64,000 nt of DNA from SB25 sp050180705 (GTDB lineage Bacteria > Bacteroidota > Bacteroidia > Bacteroidales > Tenuifilaceae). The position numbers were made by a program, and so were the translations under genes. The stretch is taken from positions 56,777 to 120,776 of the forward strand of contig JBFXDX010000015.1 in the NCBI GenBank assembly GCA_050180705.1, read 5' to 3'. Shown here in pieces: positions 9,124-16,555 of this stretch. Under the pieces are notes generated by a model that searched no databases, was not told the DNA's origin, and saw nothing but the letters and a program-made list of their open reading frames with translations. Position 1 is the stretch's first letter, and each line of letters begins with the position of its first letter.

Positions 9124-9897
9124 ATGGCAGCAGATAAGAACAAACCGGCTGAGCAAGTTGCTGAGCTTTCAGTTGAGGAAAAATTGAGAATCCTTTTTCA
9201 GCTTCAGCAGGTAGATTCTAAAATTGACAGAATTAGAATGCTTAGAGGTGAATTGCCTCTTGAAGTTCAGGATCTTGAGGATGAGATTGAAGGTCTTGAA
9301 ACAAGAATGGAAAACTACAAGCAGGAAATTGAGAACCTTGATGAACTAATCGCCAAGAAGAAACAAGAGATTAAGGACGCTGAGTCGCTTATTAAGAAAT
9401 ATGAGGAGCAACAGAAGAATGTAAGAAATAATCGTGAGTTTGACTCCTTGACTAAAGAAATAGAGTATCAAACCCTTGAGATTGAACTTTGCGAAAAACG
9501 TATCAAAGAGTACACTCAGCAGGCTAAGGATAAGAAGCAAGCGATTGATCAATCCAAAAAATCTTTAGAAGATAGAACTCATGATCTAAATCTTAAGAAA
9601 GCAGAACTTGAGAATATTGTTAACGAAACTCAGAAGGAAGAGGATGATTTAATCGCAAAATCTGAGGAGTATGCTAATGTAATTGAATCAAGGTTATATT
9701 CTGCTTATCGTCGCATCAGGGGTAATGCTCGTAATGGTTTGGCTGTTGTTACTGTTCAGCGTGATGCTTGTGGCGGTTGCTTCAATAAAATTCCACCTCA
9801 ACGTCAGTTAGATATCAAAATTCGTAAGAAAATTATTGTTTGTGAGTATTGCGGTAGAATTTTGGTTGATGATACAATTGCCGATGAGAATGAATAG
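9124..9897 (+). CDS. Coiled-coil protein with C4-type zinc ribbon (HP0958/CT398-like)
   Basis: A 257-residue cytosolic protein. Residues 20-190 form a long charged coiled-coil hairpin rich in E, K, Q and L. The C-terminus carries a zinc ribbon with two CxxC knuckles, CGGCF and CEYCGR, about 24 residues apart. This is the HP0958/CT398 family (zf-RING_7), whose Helicobacter member FlgZ interacts with RpoN and flagellar mRNA; that role should not be carried over here, since no flagellar genes are visible. Last gene of the plus-strand run and followed by a strong terminator. Confidence 0.88.
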   Translation: MAADKNKPAEQVAELSVEEKLRILFQLQQVDSKIDRIRMLRGELPLEVQDLEDEIEGLETRMENYKQEIENLDELIAKKKQEIKDAESLIKKYEEQQKNVRNNREFDSLTKEIEYQTLEIELCEKRIKEYTQQAKDKKQAIDQSKKSLEDRTHDLNLKKAELENIVNETQKEEDDLIAKSEEYANVIESRLYSAYRRIRGNARNGLAVVTVQRDACGGCFNKIPPQRQLDIKIRKKIIVCEYCGRILVDDTIADENE

Positions 9898-9912
9898 ATA
9901 TTCATATGATAT

Positions 9913-9952
9913 ATAAAAAGATCGCCTCCAATTTGGAGGCGATCTTTTTATA
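9913..9952. terminator. Bidirectional Rho-independent terminator
   Basis: GATCGCCTCCA and TGGAGGCGATC pair around a 2-4 base loop, flanked by an A tract on the left and a T tract on the right. It can stop transcription from the zinc-ribbon gene (plus) and from the convergent PD40/SPOR gene (minus). Confidence 0.92.
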
Positions 9953-9967
9953 TACGAAAATGTGCGT

Positions 9968-12211
9968 TTATTTTCCAAGTGTTCTTACAAAGGCATTACC
10001 ATAGCCCAATGTTGCAAGTCTGCTTAAATCTTCCTGAGCATCTTCTGGCGAAGCGTATTTGCCTACGCAGTATCTATATAGTCCGTCGCTACCTTTGTAA
10101 ACCATTAAATCGTTAATGCTGCTAAACTGATTTAACTTTTTAGGTTGCGCAAGTGCAATGATTTGAATGGTATATCCTGGATGCTCCCGGTTTATTCTAA
10201 CATAAGCGTGCGAAATTCCTTTTGCTTTAAGTTTTGTAAGAATCTCTTCTGATTCTTGGACTGTACCTGTATTTCCAACGCTATATCTATAATAACCATC
10301 GGGGGATATTGTAATGCTAACACTATCGAGTTTGTCAATAAAGTTGATGTCGACAGGCTGTTTCACTGCCAAAAGTTGCACCGAGTAACTTGTTGGAACA
10401 GCCGTTGATGCTACTGCTGTTTTTTTGAAGTCTACAGCTACTGCTGGTTTTACAGGTGGAGTTGGTACTGGCTTGGGTTTTGGTTTATCTACTTTAGGCT
10501 TTTTAACTTCACGTTTTTTTATTTCTTCTTTTTTGGGAGTTTCAACTTTTACTTCTTCCTTTTTTGTTTCAGTTTTTTCAACTATAGGTGCAATTTCTTC
10601 TTTTTTAGGTTCAACTGGTTTCGATATTTCTTCTGGCTTAGTTTCTGGAATTGCCGCAATTTCCACTGGCTTTTCTCGAACAACTCCATTTAGAACTACG
10701 CTAGCAGAATATTCATTCTTTGAGGGGTTGTCGGGAATTTCAACAATATTTTCAGCCATTTGAAATGCTTCGCCACTAATGGCAACAGAATATTTTCCAG
10801 GCATAACCCTTTGGGTAAACTGAGATGTTCCTTTACTATTCTTATTTTCGACAACTTTATTAGTTGCTTGATTGGTTAGGATATAGGTGTAATCTTTGTC
10901 GGTTGGAGCATTTTCGGCAAGAGTTATGTTGATTTTAAGATCGACATATGGAATTATTTCTACAGAATTTATATCAAGTCCACCTTTTCCATCTTTGCTA
11001 TAGAATGAGTAGTAGCCACTATTTAGCCCTGTTGGTTGATAAAAAATATTATCATCGGGAGTGTTTAATGGATATCCAACATTTGTAACAATAGGATTGC
11101 CATCTAAATTAATATAGAATATATCGTAGCCACCTATGCTATTATGTCCTTCGGAACTAAAAAATAGATATTTTTCGTCAGGTGTAAGAAATGGAGAATC
11201 ATCATCTAACGGAGTATTTACATTTGGTCCTAGGTTTACAGGCTCGCTCCATTTATCTCCAACAATTGAGGTTTTATATATGTCGAAACCACCTAAACCT
11301 CCTTTTCTATCGCTGGAGAAGTAAACGGTGTTTCCGTCATGCGAAACACAAACATGGTTTTCGTTATTTTTAGAGTTAATTGGTTTTGCGGCTTTTACAG
11401 GTTTCGACCATTTGTTCTTTTGCAAGAAACTTACTACGATTTCAGAGTTTTTTTCATCTTCTTCAATAAGATATAGTTCCTGACCTTCATAGGCTAGACA
11501 TGATGTCTTCAGAAATTTACTTCCTAAATTTCTAGTGATATCAATAGGCTTGGTCCAAGCTCCGTTTTCGAATTTCGATACAAAAATTTTATTGCCTGTT
11601 GAGGTACGAGTTGTGTAAGCCAAGGTCTTTCCATCGCCAGATACAACTGGGTTGAAATTGGAATCATCGTTATTTATTATGTCTCCTAAATTCTTGAAAT
11701 TTAGTCCAATTGGATTATTTACAAAATCCTTTGCGCTTGAGCAACTTTTTAGATGTTGCTCAACAAGTTGCATAATCTCAACATCCTTCGATTTTACATA
11801 TTTTTTATACTCAGTAAAGGCAGCCGCAGCCTTGTCAAAATTCATGTCTATCATGTATGCAATGCCTAAACTATATAGAACTTCAGGTGGTGCATTCTGT
11901 TCTTTAAGTGATTTTTCGTTATAACGATCCGAAATATTTTGGGATGCTTCCTCAAGGTAGTATAAAGCTTCTTTTTTTTGATCATCAGTTTTTAAGTAGC
12001 AGTATCCAGCCTTAAATTTTAAGTTGGCGCTTTCTGGAAACTTTTTCAGAGCCTTAAGGTATGTCTCGGCAGCTTTGTTATAATCGCCATCCATAATGTA
12101 ATATTCCGCATCGGTTTCGAGCATAAATATTGCATTCCAATCTTGAGAATTACAGTTTAATGTAATGCTGAGTAGGGGTAGAGCAAGATATAAAATCCTA
12201 AAAATTCGCAT
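9968..12211 (-). CDS. TPR, PD40 propeller and tandem SPOR envelope protein
   Basis: Exported protein of 747 residues, start MRIFRILYLALPLLSITLNC. The signal sequence ends at a cysteine, so it may be a lipoprotein. TPR-like repeats fill about residues 30-155. PD40/WD40-like propeller blades fill about 185-400, with motifs such as PVVSGDGKTLAYT, VCVSHDGNTVYFSSDRKGGLGGFDIY and FLTPDEKYLFFSSEGHNSIGGYDIF. A carboxypeptidase-like beta domain and a Lys/Pro/Glu-rich linker (about 510-600) follow. Two SPOR-like modules end the protein (about 610-680 and 680-745). The order recalls the T9SS component PorE (TPR-PD40-OmpA), but SPOR modules replace OmpA as the likely peptidoglycan-binding end. It is the only gene in its unit. 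Confidence 0.82.
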   Translation of the reverse strand: MRIFRILYLALPLLSITLNCNSQDWNAIFMLETDAEYYIMDGDYNKAAETYLKALKKFPESANLKFKAGYCYLKTDDQKKEALYYLEEASQNISDRYNEKSLKEQNAPPEVLYSLGIAYMIDMNFDKAAAAFTEYKKYVKSKDVEIMQLVEQHLKSCSSAKDFVNNPIGLNFKNLGDIINNDDSNFNPVVSGDGKTLAYTTRTSTGNKIFVSKFENGAWTKPIDITRNLGSKFLKTSCLAYEGQELYLIEEDEKNSEIVVSFLQKNKWSKPVKAAKPINSKNNENHVCVSHDGNTVYFSSDRKGGLGGFDIYKTSIVGDKWSEPVNLGPNVNTPLDDDSPFLTPDEKYLFFSSEGHNSIGGYDIFYINLDGNPIVTNVGYPLNTPDDNIFYQPTGLNSGYYSFYSKDGKGGLDINSVEIIPYVDLKINITLAENAPTDKDYTYILTNQATNKVVENKNSKGTSQFTQRVMPGKYSVAISGEAFQMAENIVEIPDNPSKNEYSASVVLNGVVREKPVEIAAIPETKPEEISKPVEPKKEEIAPIVEKTETKKEEVKVETPKKEEIKKREVKKPKVDKPKPKPVPTPPVKPAVAVDFKKTAVASTAVPTSYSVQLLAVKQPVDINFIDKLDSVSITISPDGYYRYSVGNTGTVQESEEILTKLKAKGISHAYVRINREHPGYTIQIIALAQPKKLNQFSSINDLMVYKGSDGLYRYCVGKYASPEDAQEDLSRLATLGYGNAFVRTLGK

Positions 12212-12399
12212 AATAAAATGGATTTATATAAATCCTTAATAATTACGTAAATATTGCAAAATGGTTGATAAAAGTCAATAGATATGAAGGATATTTCGTT
12301 TTTTCTTTTGATAAAAGCCTATTTTATTAGTGTTAACAGTAGTTTTTAGTTTGTTAATTACTGTTGAAACATTGTAAATTTAGGAATGTTCAAAACCGT

Positions 12400-13581
12400 T
12401 TACAGGAATTGTAGGTTTACTTCTTTTAGAAATTTTTCTTGGAGCAGATGTGCAATACGTTTAACTACAGTCCGTCTAATTTCCAGTTCTACCGGTAGAT
12501 TTGGATCTTGATGTGCAATATTTATGCATGTACCTATTACAAAATCGATAGTATCGCTTTCGAGTATCAATTTTACAAGTTGATCAGCAGGTCCATTCTC
12601 GATCGAGGAAGTTTCGTTGAAGTTATCGAGAATATTATTAACCTTACTTAATGTAAGAATACCTTCGGTAACTAAATCGGCTCCATCCATTAGACTTGTT
12701 GGTGGAAGGTCTGGGTCGGTAAAGTCAAAGTTATCTTTAACCTCTCTTTTTAGTTCGCGGGCAATGATGTCGACAGTTGTTGCCCCGCAAATTACTTTTT
12801 TCCCGTTAAACTTATCGAATATCGATGCAAGTTTTGCATCGTTCTCTTTCTCAAATGGAGGCCCTGTGCAGATAATTAGTTTGCGAGGTGTTCTGAAATA
12901 GATTGTAGCGCAGCTGGTATCATCTTTTGAGTGATAATCGTCGTTGACATAAGCCATATTAACAACTTTTGCGCTTAGCTTTCGGGCCGAAATATCTGAT
13001 TCATTCTTAACAATTCTTGAAACAAAATCTCTGGCATCATTACCCCATCCAAATGGATATTCGTCGGTACCTAAACCCGATTGGGTTATACCGTCGCTCC
13101 AAATAACTAACCTATCCTCTATCTGTGGGTTTAGCCGACAGTACTTCAGTTCCTTGCCTGCATTTTTTTCGCTGTTGAGGATGATGCATTGCCATTCGGG
13201 GTGGAGCACTTCAGTTCCTCGCATGATAAAACACTCGGGGTTATCGTACTCCAAAATTCGGGTTTCGCCATTATGCTCAATGTCTATTATTGTGAAGGTT
13301 GAGTAGCTCATTTTTCGTTCCGAACACACAGGAAGTGTATTCATAATGATCTCGGCGATGGTATTTATGTCCTTATGCTCCTTCGTGAAGTTGAATGCCA
13401 TGGTTGAGGTGAGGGTTGCCAGTACATTGGCTTTAACTCCATGTCCCATACCATCGGAGAGAACAACTATAGTTCTTTCTTCGTCCTGCAATCGTTTCGA
13501 GTAAAAAACATCACCGCAGATTCGTTCTCCATCGTGATTTTTTTGTTGGCAGTTTACCTCGATAAAAAATTTCTGGGACAT
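12400..13581 (-). CDS. SpoIIE-type PP2C serine/threonine phosphatase of the hydrogenase sensor operon
   Basis: A 393-residue cytosolic protein. The N-terminal PP2C/SpoIIE domain (about residues 1-225) has metal-binding acidic motifs GDVFYSKR near residue 23 and LSDGMGHG near residue 42, then the later WSDGITQSG and DDTSC blocks. A further alpha/beta region of about 150 residues (RKLIICTGPPFEKEND onward) is typical of SpoIIE proteins found beside [FeFe] hydrogenase genes in Clostridia and Thermotogae. It lies 33 bases downstream of the sensory hydrogenase gene on the same strand, so it is the likely output of that sensor. Its phosphoprotein substrate is not identified; the SiaC-like protein at 34718-35131 is one conceivable type of partner. 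Confidence 0.88.
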   Translation of the reverse strand: MSQKFFIEVNCQQKNHDGERICGDVFYSKRLQDEERTIVVLSDGMGHGVKANVLATLTSTMAFNFTKEHKDINTIAEIIMNTLPVCSERKMSYSTFTIIDIEHNGETRILEYDNPECFIMRGTEVLHPEWQCIILNSEKNAGKELKYCRLNPQIEDRLVIWSDGITQSGLGTDEYPFGWGNDARDFVSRIVKNESDISARKLSAKVVNMAYVNDDYHSKDDTSCATIYFRTPRKLIICTGPPFEKENDAKLASIFDKFNGKKVICGATTVDIIARELKREVKDNFDFTDPDLPPTSLMDGADLVTEGILTLSKVNNILDNFNETSSIENGPADQLVKLILESDTIDFVIGTCINIAHQDPNLPVELEIRRTVVKRIAHLLQEKFLKEVNLQFL

Positions 13582-13614
13582 AATAATGAGTTTTTGAACT
13601 TTTGTTCGCTTGTG

Positions 13615-15498
13615 TTATTCTTCTTTACTGTTGATATTCTTTCTGATACTACTTTCCTTGTAGGTCTCGATAATGGAGTTAAGCATCTGTTCTGTTTCCG
13701 AGGCTCCCTCGCCAAGCAAGAATCCAATTTTCTGAACCATTGCTAGGTTTTTGTCAATAACATCGGTAATACGTTTTAGTACCTCTTCTTTTTGAACTTC
13801 TGGAGCATACATGTCGCGTATTACTGCGCCTATAATATTATTGGGTTTAATAGTGAAAACAGATAAATTAAGTAGTTTATCCTTGTAATGTATATCGCGA
13901 TTTAGAATATCGCTGTTGTTCTGGAGAACGTATGTGAAAAGGTTATGTATGTTATAAGGGATAAGGCTTTTAAGATCGGCTCCAATTAATCCGGGTATTA
14001 TTTCGTTAATTTCATTGGCATCATCGCCCAGTAGGTCGATAAAGCTTTGATTGCTTTGAACAATCTTCAGTTTTTTATCAATTATCACCACTGCCGATGG
14101 AAGTTTCTTCAGCATTGTGGTAATTGTTTCCGAAGCTTCGCGGGCTGCATCTTGTTCTACTCGCGCTTTCTTCTCCGATTCACGGAGTGCCTCCTGCATT
14201 TTTGCAAGTTTTTCGTTGGTAGAACGGAGCGTCTTTATGTATTCCTGACGATTCTTTAGCGTGAAATTTAGACACATATCGGTATGTGCTAAACCCGAAG
14301 CAACTGCCGAGGCAAAATCCATACACGATGAATAACCGCATGCTTCACATCCCGATTCTTTTCCAATAAATTCCTTATCGATAACTTTAAGAACCTCCTC
14401 GACTTTTTCTTGTGATGGAGGCGGAAGTCTTTGATCGTCGATGGTGAATGTTGCTTTGTAATCGTTGTCGTTATTTTTCGCAATGTGCTGTTCCCATTTT
14501 TCTCTGTCAAATGTTTTAAGGCGCTTGTTGGCATAGTTAGCTACCATAGTGCGACGAATGAACTTTTTTCCATTCTTCGATGTGCCAGGCCCCATTAGGC
14601 AACCTTCGCAGTAAAATAGGTTGAAGTGACGATTTATAAGTTCAATACTGCTTGCGAATTGTTCCAGTGCTTCGAGTGTATTATTTGGACCGTTGGAACT
14701 TATTACAGTGCCCGAGAGTAAATCTTCACTTATATTTACAGCCTGTAATATTCCTCGCCCAATCGGAAATAGCGATCCCTTATAGCCAATTGGTTCATCG
14801 AATTCGGAAAATTCAAAGTTACTTTCTTTAATGTTAAACTCTTCGAAAAGTTCACGAAGTTCAACGAAGGTTAGGTTTTCGTCAATCAAACTATCACCTT
14901 TAAAGAGTTTTATTTCCTCTTTACTTTGAATACAGGGGCCTATTAGCACAACTTTAGCATCGGAACCATATTCTTTATGAACAGCCTGTGCAGTTGCTAT
15001 AATTGGAGATACAATAGGGGCTAGGTTTTGAGTTAGCTCAGGATGATACTTCTCAACCATGGAAACGACCACAGGGCACATGCTGGTTATAAAGTACTTT
15101 CCTTTAAAATCGTCGAATAGTTTCTTGTATTCTTGGGCAACTAAATCTACTCCAAATGTAACTTCGCACACATATTTAAATCCCAGCGCTTTTATCATCT
15201 GAACAAATCGGCGATAGTCCGAAACATCTGCAAATTCACCAGATATGCTAGGTGAACAAATTGCCACTACCTTCTCGTTTGTTTTTAATAGGTTTAGCAC
15301 TTCGGCTTTCGATGATCTATATGACACTGCATTAACAGGGCAGATATTTAAACAACTTCCGCATCCAACACATCGGTCGGGAAGTATTTTTGCATAATTC
15401 TGACTAGCTTTAACTTCAATGGCCTTAACGGGGCAAACCCTAACGCAGGCATAGCAGTTTATGCAGTTTTCTTTATTTATTTCAAATAATTGCGACAT
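13615..15498 (-). CDS. Sensory [FeFe]-hydrogenase-like protein with PAS domain
   Basis: A 627-residue cytosolic iron-sulfur protein. Two [4Fe-4S] ferredoxin motifs come first (Cys12, 15, 18, 22 and 43, 46, 49, 53). A hydrogenase large-subunit-like domain follows (about 60-300). Its motifs differ from a catalytic enzyme: TSMCP (Met140-Cys141) in place of TSCCP, IGPC (Cys189) in place of MPC, and YCEGC (Cys297, Cys300) in place of CPGGC. A four-cysteine [4Fe-4S] domain follows (Cys384, 387, 392, 409), then a coiled coil (about 415-460) and a PAS-like domain (about 460-575). This is the HydS/group C-D architecture, thought to sense H2 or redox state. It lies 19 bases after the small [2Fe-2S] gene and before the SpoIIE phosphatase. 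Confidence 0.88.
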   Translation of the reverse strand: MSQLFEINKENCINCYACVRVCPVKAIEVKASQNYAKILPDRCVGCGSCLNICPVNAVSYRSSKAEVLNLLKTNEKVVAICSPSISGEFADVSDYRRFVQMIKALGFKYVCEVTFGVDLVAQEYKKLFDDFKGKYFITSMCPVVVSMVEKYHPELTQNLAPIVSPIIATAQAVHKEYGSDAKVVLIGPCIQSKEEIKLFKGDSLIDENLTFVELRELFEEFNIKESNFEFSEFDEPIGYKGSLFPIGRGILQAVNISEDLLSGTVISSNGPNNTLEALEQFASSIELINRHFNLFYCEGCLMGPGTSKNGKKFIRRTMVANYANKRLKTFDREKWEQHIAKNNDNDYKATFTIDDQRLPPPSQEKVEEVLKVIDKEFIGKESGCEACGYSSCMDFASAVASGLAHTDMCLNFTLKNRQEYIKTLRSTNEKLAKMQEALRESEKKARVEQDAAREASETITTMLKKLPSAVVIIDKKLKIVQSNQSFIDLLGDDANEINEIIPGLIGADLKSLIPYNIHNLFTYVLQNNSDILNRDIHYKDKLLNLSVFTIKPNNIIGAVIRDMYAPEVQKEEVLKRITDVIDKNLAMVQKIGFLLGEGASETEQMLNSIIETYKESSIRKNINSKEE

Positions 15499-15517
15499 GA
15501 GTTTCTCTGATTTCTAG

Positions 15518-15769
15518 TTAATCTTCGTATAGCTCACTGGTTAGTATATCGATGACTTTATACTCGTCAACGCCTGTAAATATTTTGTCGTTAATCTTTA
15601 AGATTGGTCCTTCGGCGCATTTTCCAAAGCAATGTCCTCCGTGAAAATAAACCTTATCATTGAGTTTATGTTCATCTAAATAAGTAACAATTGCTTTTAA
15701 AGTTGCTTTATTACCCCGTGCAAAACAAGAACTTCCTAGGCAAATCATTATTTCATTCTTCTTGTTCAT
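15518..15769 (-). CDS. Small thioredoxin-like [2Fe-2S] ferredoxin
   Basis: An 83-residue protein with the four-cysteine pattern of thioredoxin-like [2Fe-2S] proteins: a CLGSSC pair near residues 10-15 and a CFGKC pair near 47-51, followed by EGPILKIND. The fold is that of NuoE C-terminal domains and of the N-terminal domain of HydB proteins. First gene of the minus-strand sensor operon, with a Rex-like inverted repeat 9 bases upstream of its ATG. It may feed electrons to the sensory hydrogenase. It could also substitute in trans for the [2Fe-2S] domain whose cysteines are mostly missing in the HydB encoded divergently; both roles are inference. Confidence 0.85.
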   Translation of the reverse strand: MNKKNEIMICLGSSCFARGNKATLKAIVTYLDEHKLNDKVYFHGGHCFGKCAEGPILKINDKIFTGVDEYKVIDILTSELYED

Positions 15770-15777
15770 CCCCTCTT

Positions 15778-15795
15778 GTGTTATTTCTTTAACAA
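15778..15795 (-). promoter_or_regulatory. Rex-like operator of the sensory hydrogenase operon
   Basis: On the minus strand the site reads TTGTTAAAGAAATAACAC. It matches the published Rex consensus TTGTTAANNNNTTAACAA at all but two non-spacer positions. It ends 9 bases before the ATG of the [2Fe-2S] gene. The site at 16044-16061, upstream of the divergent hydC, is identical at 15 of 18 positions when each is read toward its own gene. A rex gene lies in the same island. Binding is inferred. Confidence 0.65.
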
Positions 15796-16043
15796 TGTGC
15801 TAGTTCATTAAAATTGATACTAGGATTTTATACTCAATTTATTGTCTCGCTAATATAAGAAACATTCTTCTAGTATATATGATAAAAGCACTTGAATTGA
15901 TTTTGTAATAATTTGATGCAATATGTCAAATTTTAGTTCAAAATTATAAAATAGTTGGCTTTTTTGTTTTCATTTATTAAATTGTTGCAGAATTAAAGGT
16001 TTGTTTTGAATGTTAATCTGTTAATATATAGTGGTTTAGATTA
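15796..16043. other. AT-rich intergenic core between the divergent hydrogenase operons
   Basis: About 250 bases without a credible open frame, lying between the two Rex-like sites. A weak plus-strand promoter candidate is TTTTG at 16004-16008 followed about 18-20 bases later by TATAGTGG (16027-16034), a partial match to TAnnTTTG. This would place the Rex-like site at 16044 just after the start of transcription. I see no clear RNA structure. Confidence 0.4.
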
Positions 16044-16061
16044 TTGTTATTGTAATAACAC
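16044..16061 (+). promoter_or_regulatory. Rex-like operator of the hydCBA operon
   Basis: TTGTTATTGTAATAACAC contains the perfect inverted repeat TGTTAT-TGTA-ATAACA. It fits the Rex consensus TTGTTAANNNNTTAACAA apart from three positions. It lies 24 bases before the hydC ATG at 16086, where a GAGG sequence serves as a likely ribosome-binding site. Position and likeness to the site at 15778-15795 support one regulator for both operons. Confidence 0.65.
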
Positions 16062-16085
16062 ATCTGCTTTTGTCGAGGAATTATT

Positions 16086-16544
16086 ATGAAAGAAAAAATT
16101 GAAACGATTCTCGAAATGTATAGTCACTCTGGTAGGGATAGTATAATTCCTATTTTGCAAGAGATACAGGAGCAAGTGGGTTGTTTAAATGAGGATGCGG
16201 TTGTTATGGTGGGGAGACATTTAAATATTCCTACTTCAAAGATTTATGGTTTAGCAACCTTCTATAATCAGTTTAGGTTCGAAAAGAAAGGGAAATATCA
16301 CCTTCAGGCATGTAACGGAACCTCGTGTAGAATGAATGGATCAAAGTGGATAATTGATTATATCGAGAAAAACCTTAAGATTAAAAACGGGCAAACAACT
16401 CGGAACGGATTATTTAGTCTTGAAGTTTTAACATGCATGGGTGCTTGTGATTTAGGACCAGTGTTGTCGATAAATGGAGAGTTCTACACACAATTAACAC
16501 CTTCGAAGCTTAAAGATATTTTAGATGAATTAATCATAGAGTAA
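16086..16544 (+). CDS. hydC: HydC: NuoE-like [2Fe-2S] subunit of NAD-linked [FeFe] hydrogenase
   Basis: A 152-residue NuoE/HoxE family protein. A helical N-terminal part (about 1-75) precedes a thioredoxin-like [2Fe-2S] domain with cysteines in CNGTSC near residues 79-84 and CMGAC near 119-123. It is the small electron-transfer subunit of the multimeric NADH- and ferredoxin-dependent hydrogenase, as in Thermotoga HydABC. First gene of the plus-strand operon; the HydB gene begins 11 bases after its stop. The trimeric, electron-bifurcating character is inferred from the full hydC-hydB-hydA set, not shown by this gene alone. Confidence 0.9.
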   Translation: MKEKIETILEMYSHSGRDSIIPILQEIQEQVGCLNEDAVVMVGRHLNIPTSKIYGLATFYNQFRFEKKGKYHLQACNGTSCRMNGSKWIIDYIEKNLKIKNGQTTRNGLFSLEVLTCMGACDLGPVLSINGEFYTQLTPSKLKDILDELIIE

Positions 16545-16555
16545 TAAAACTACCT

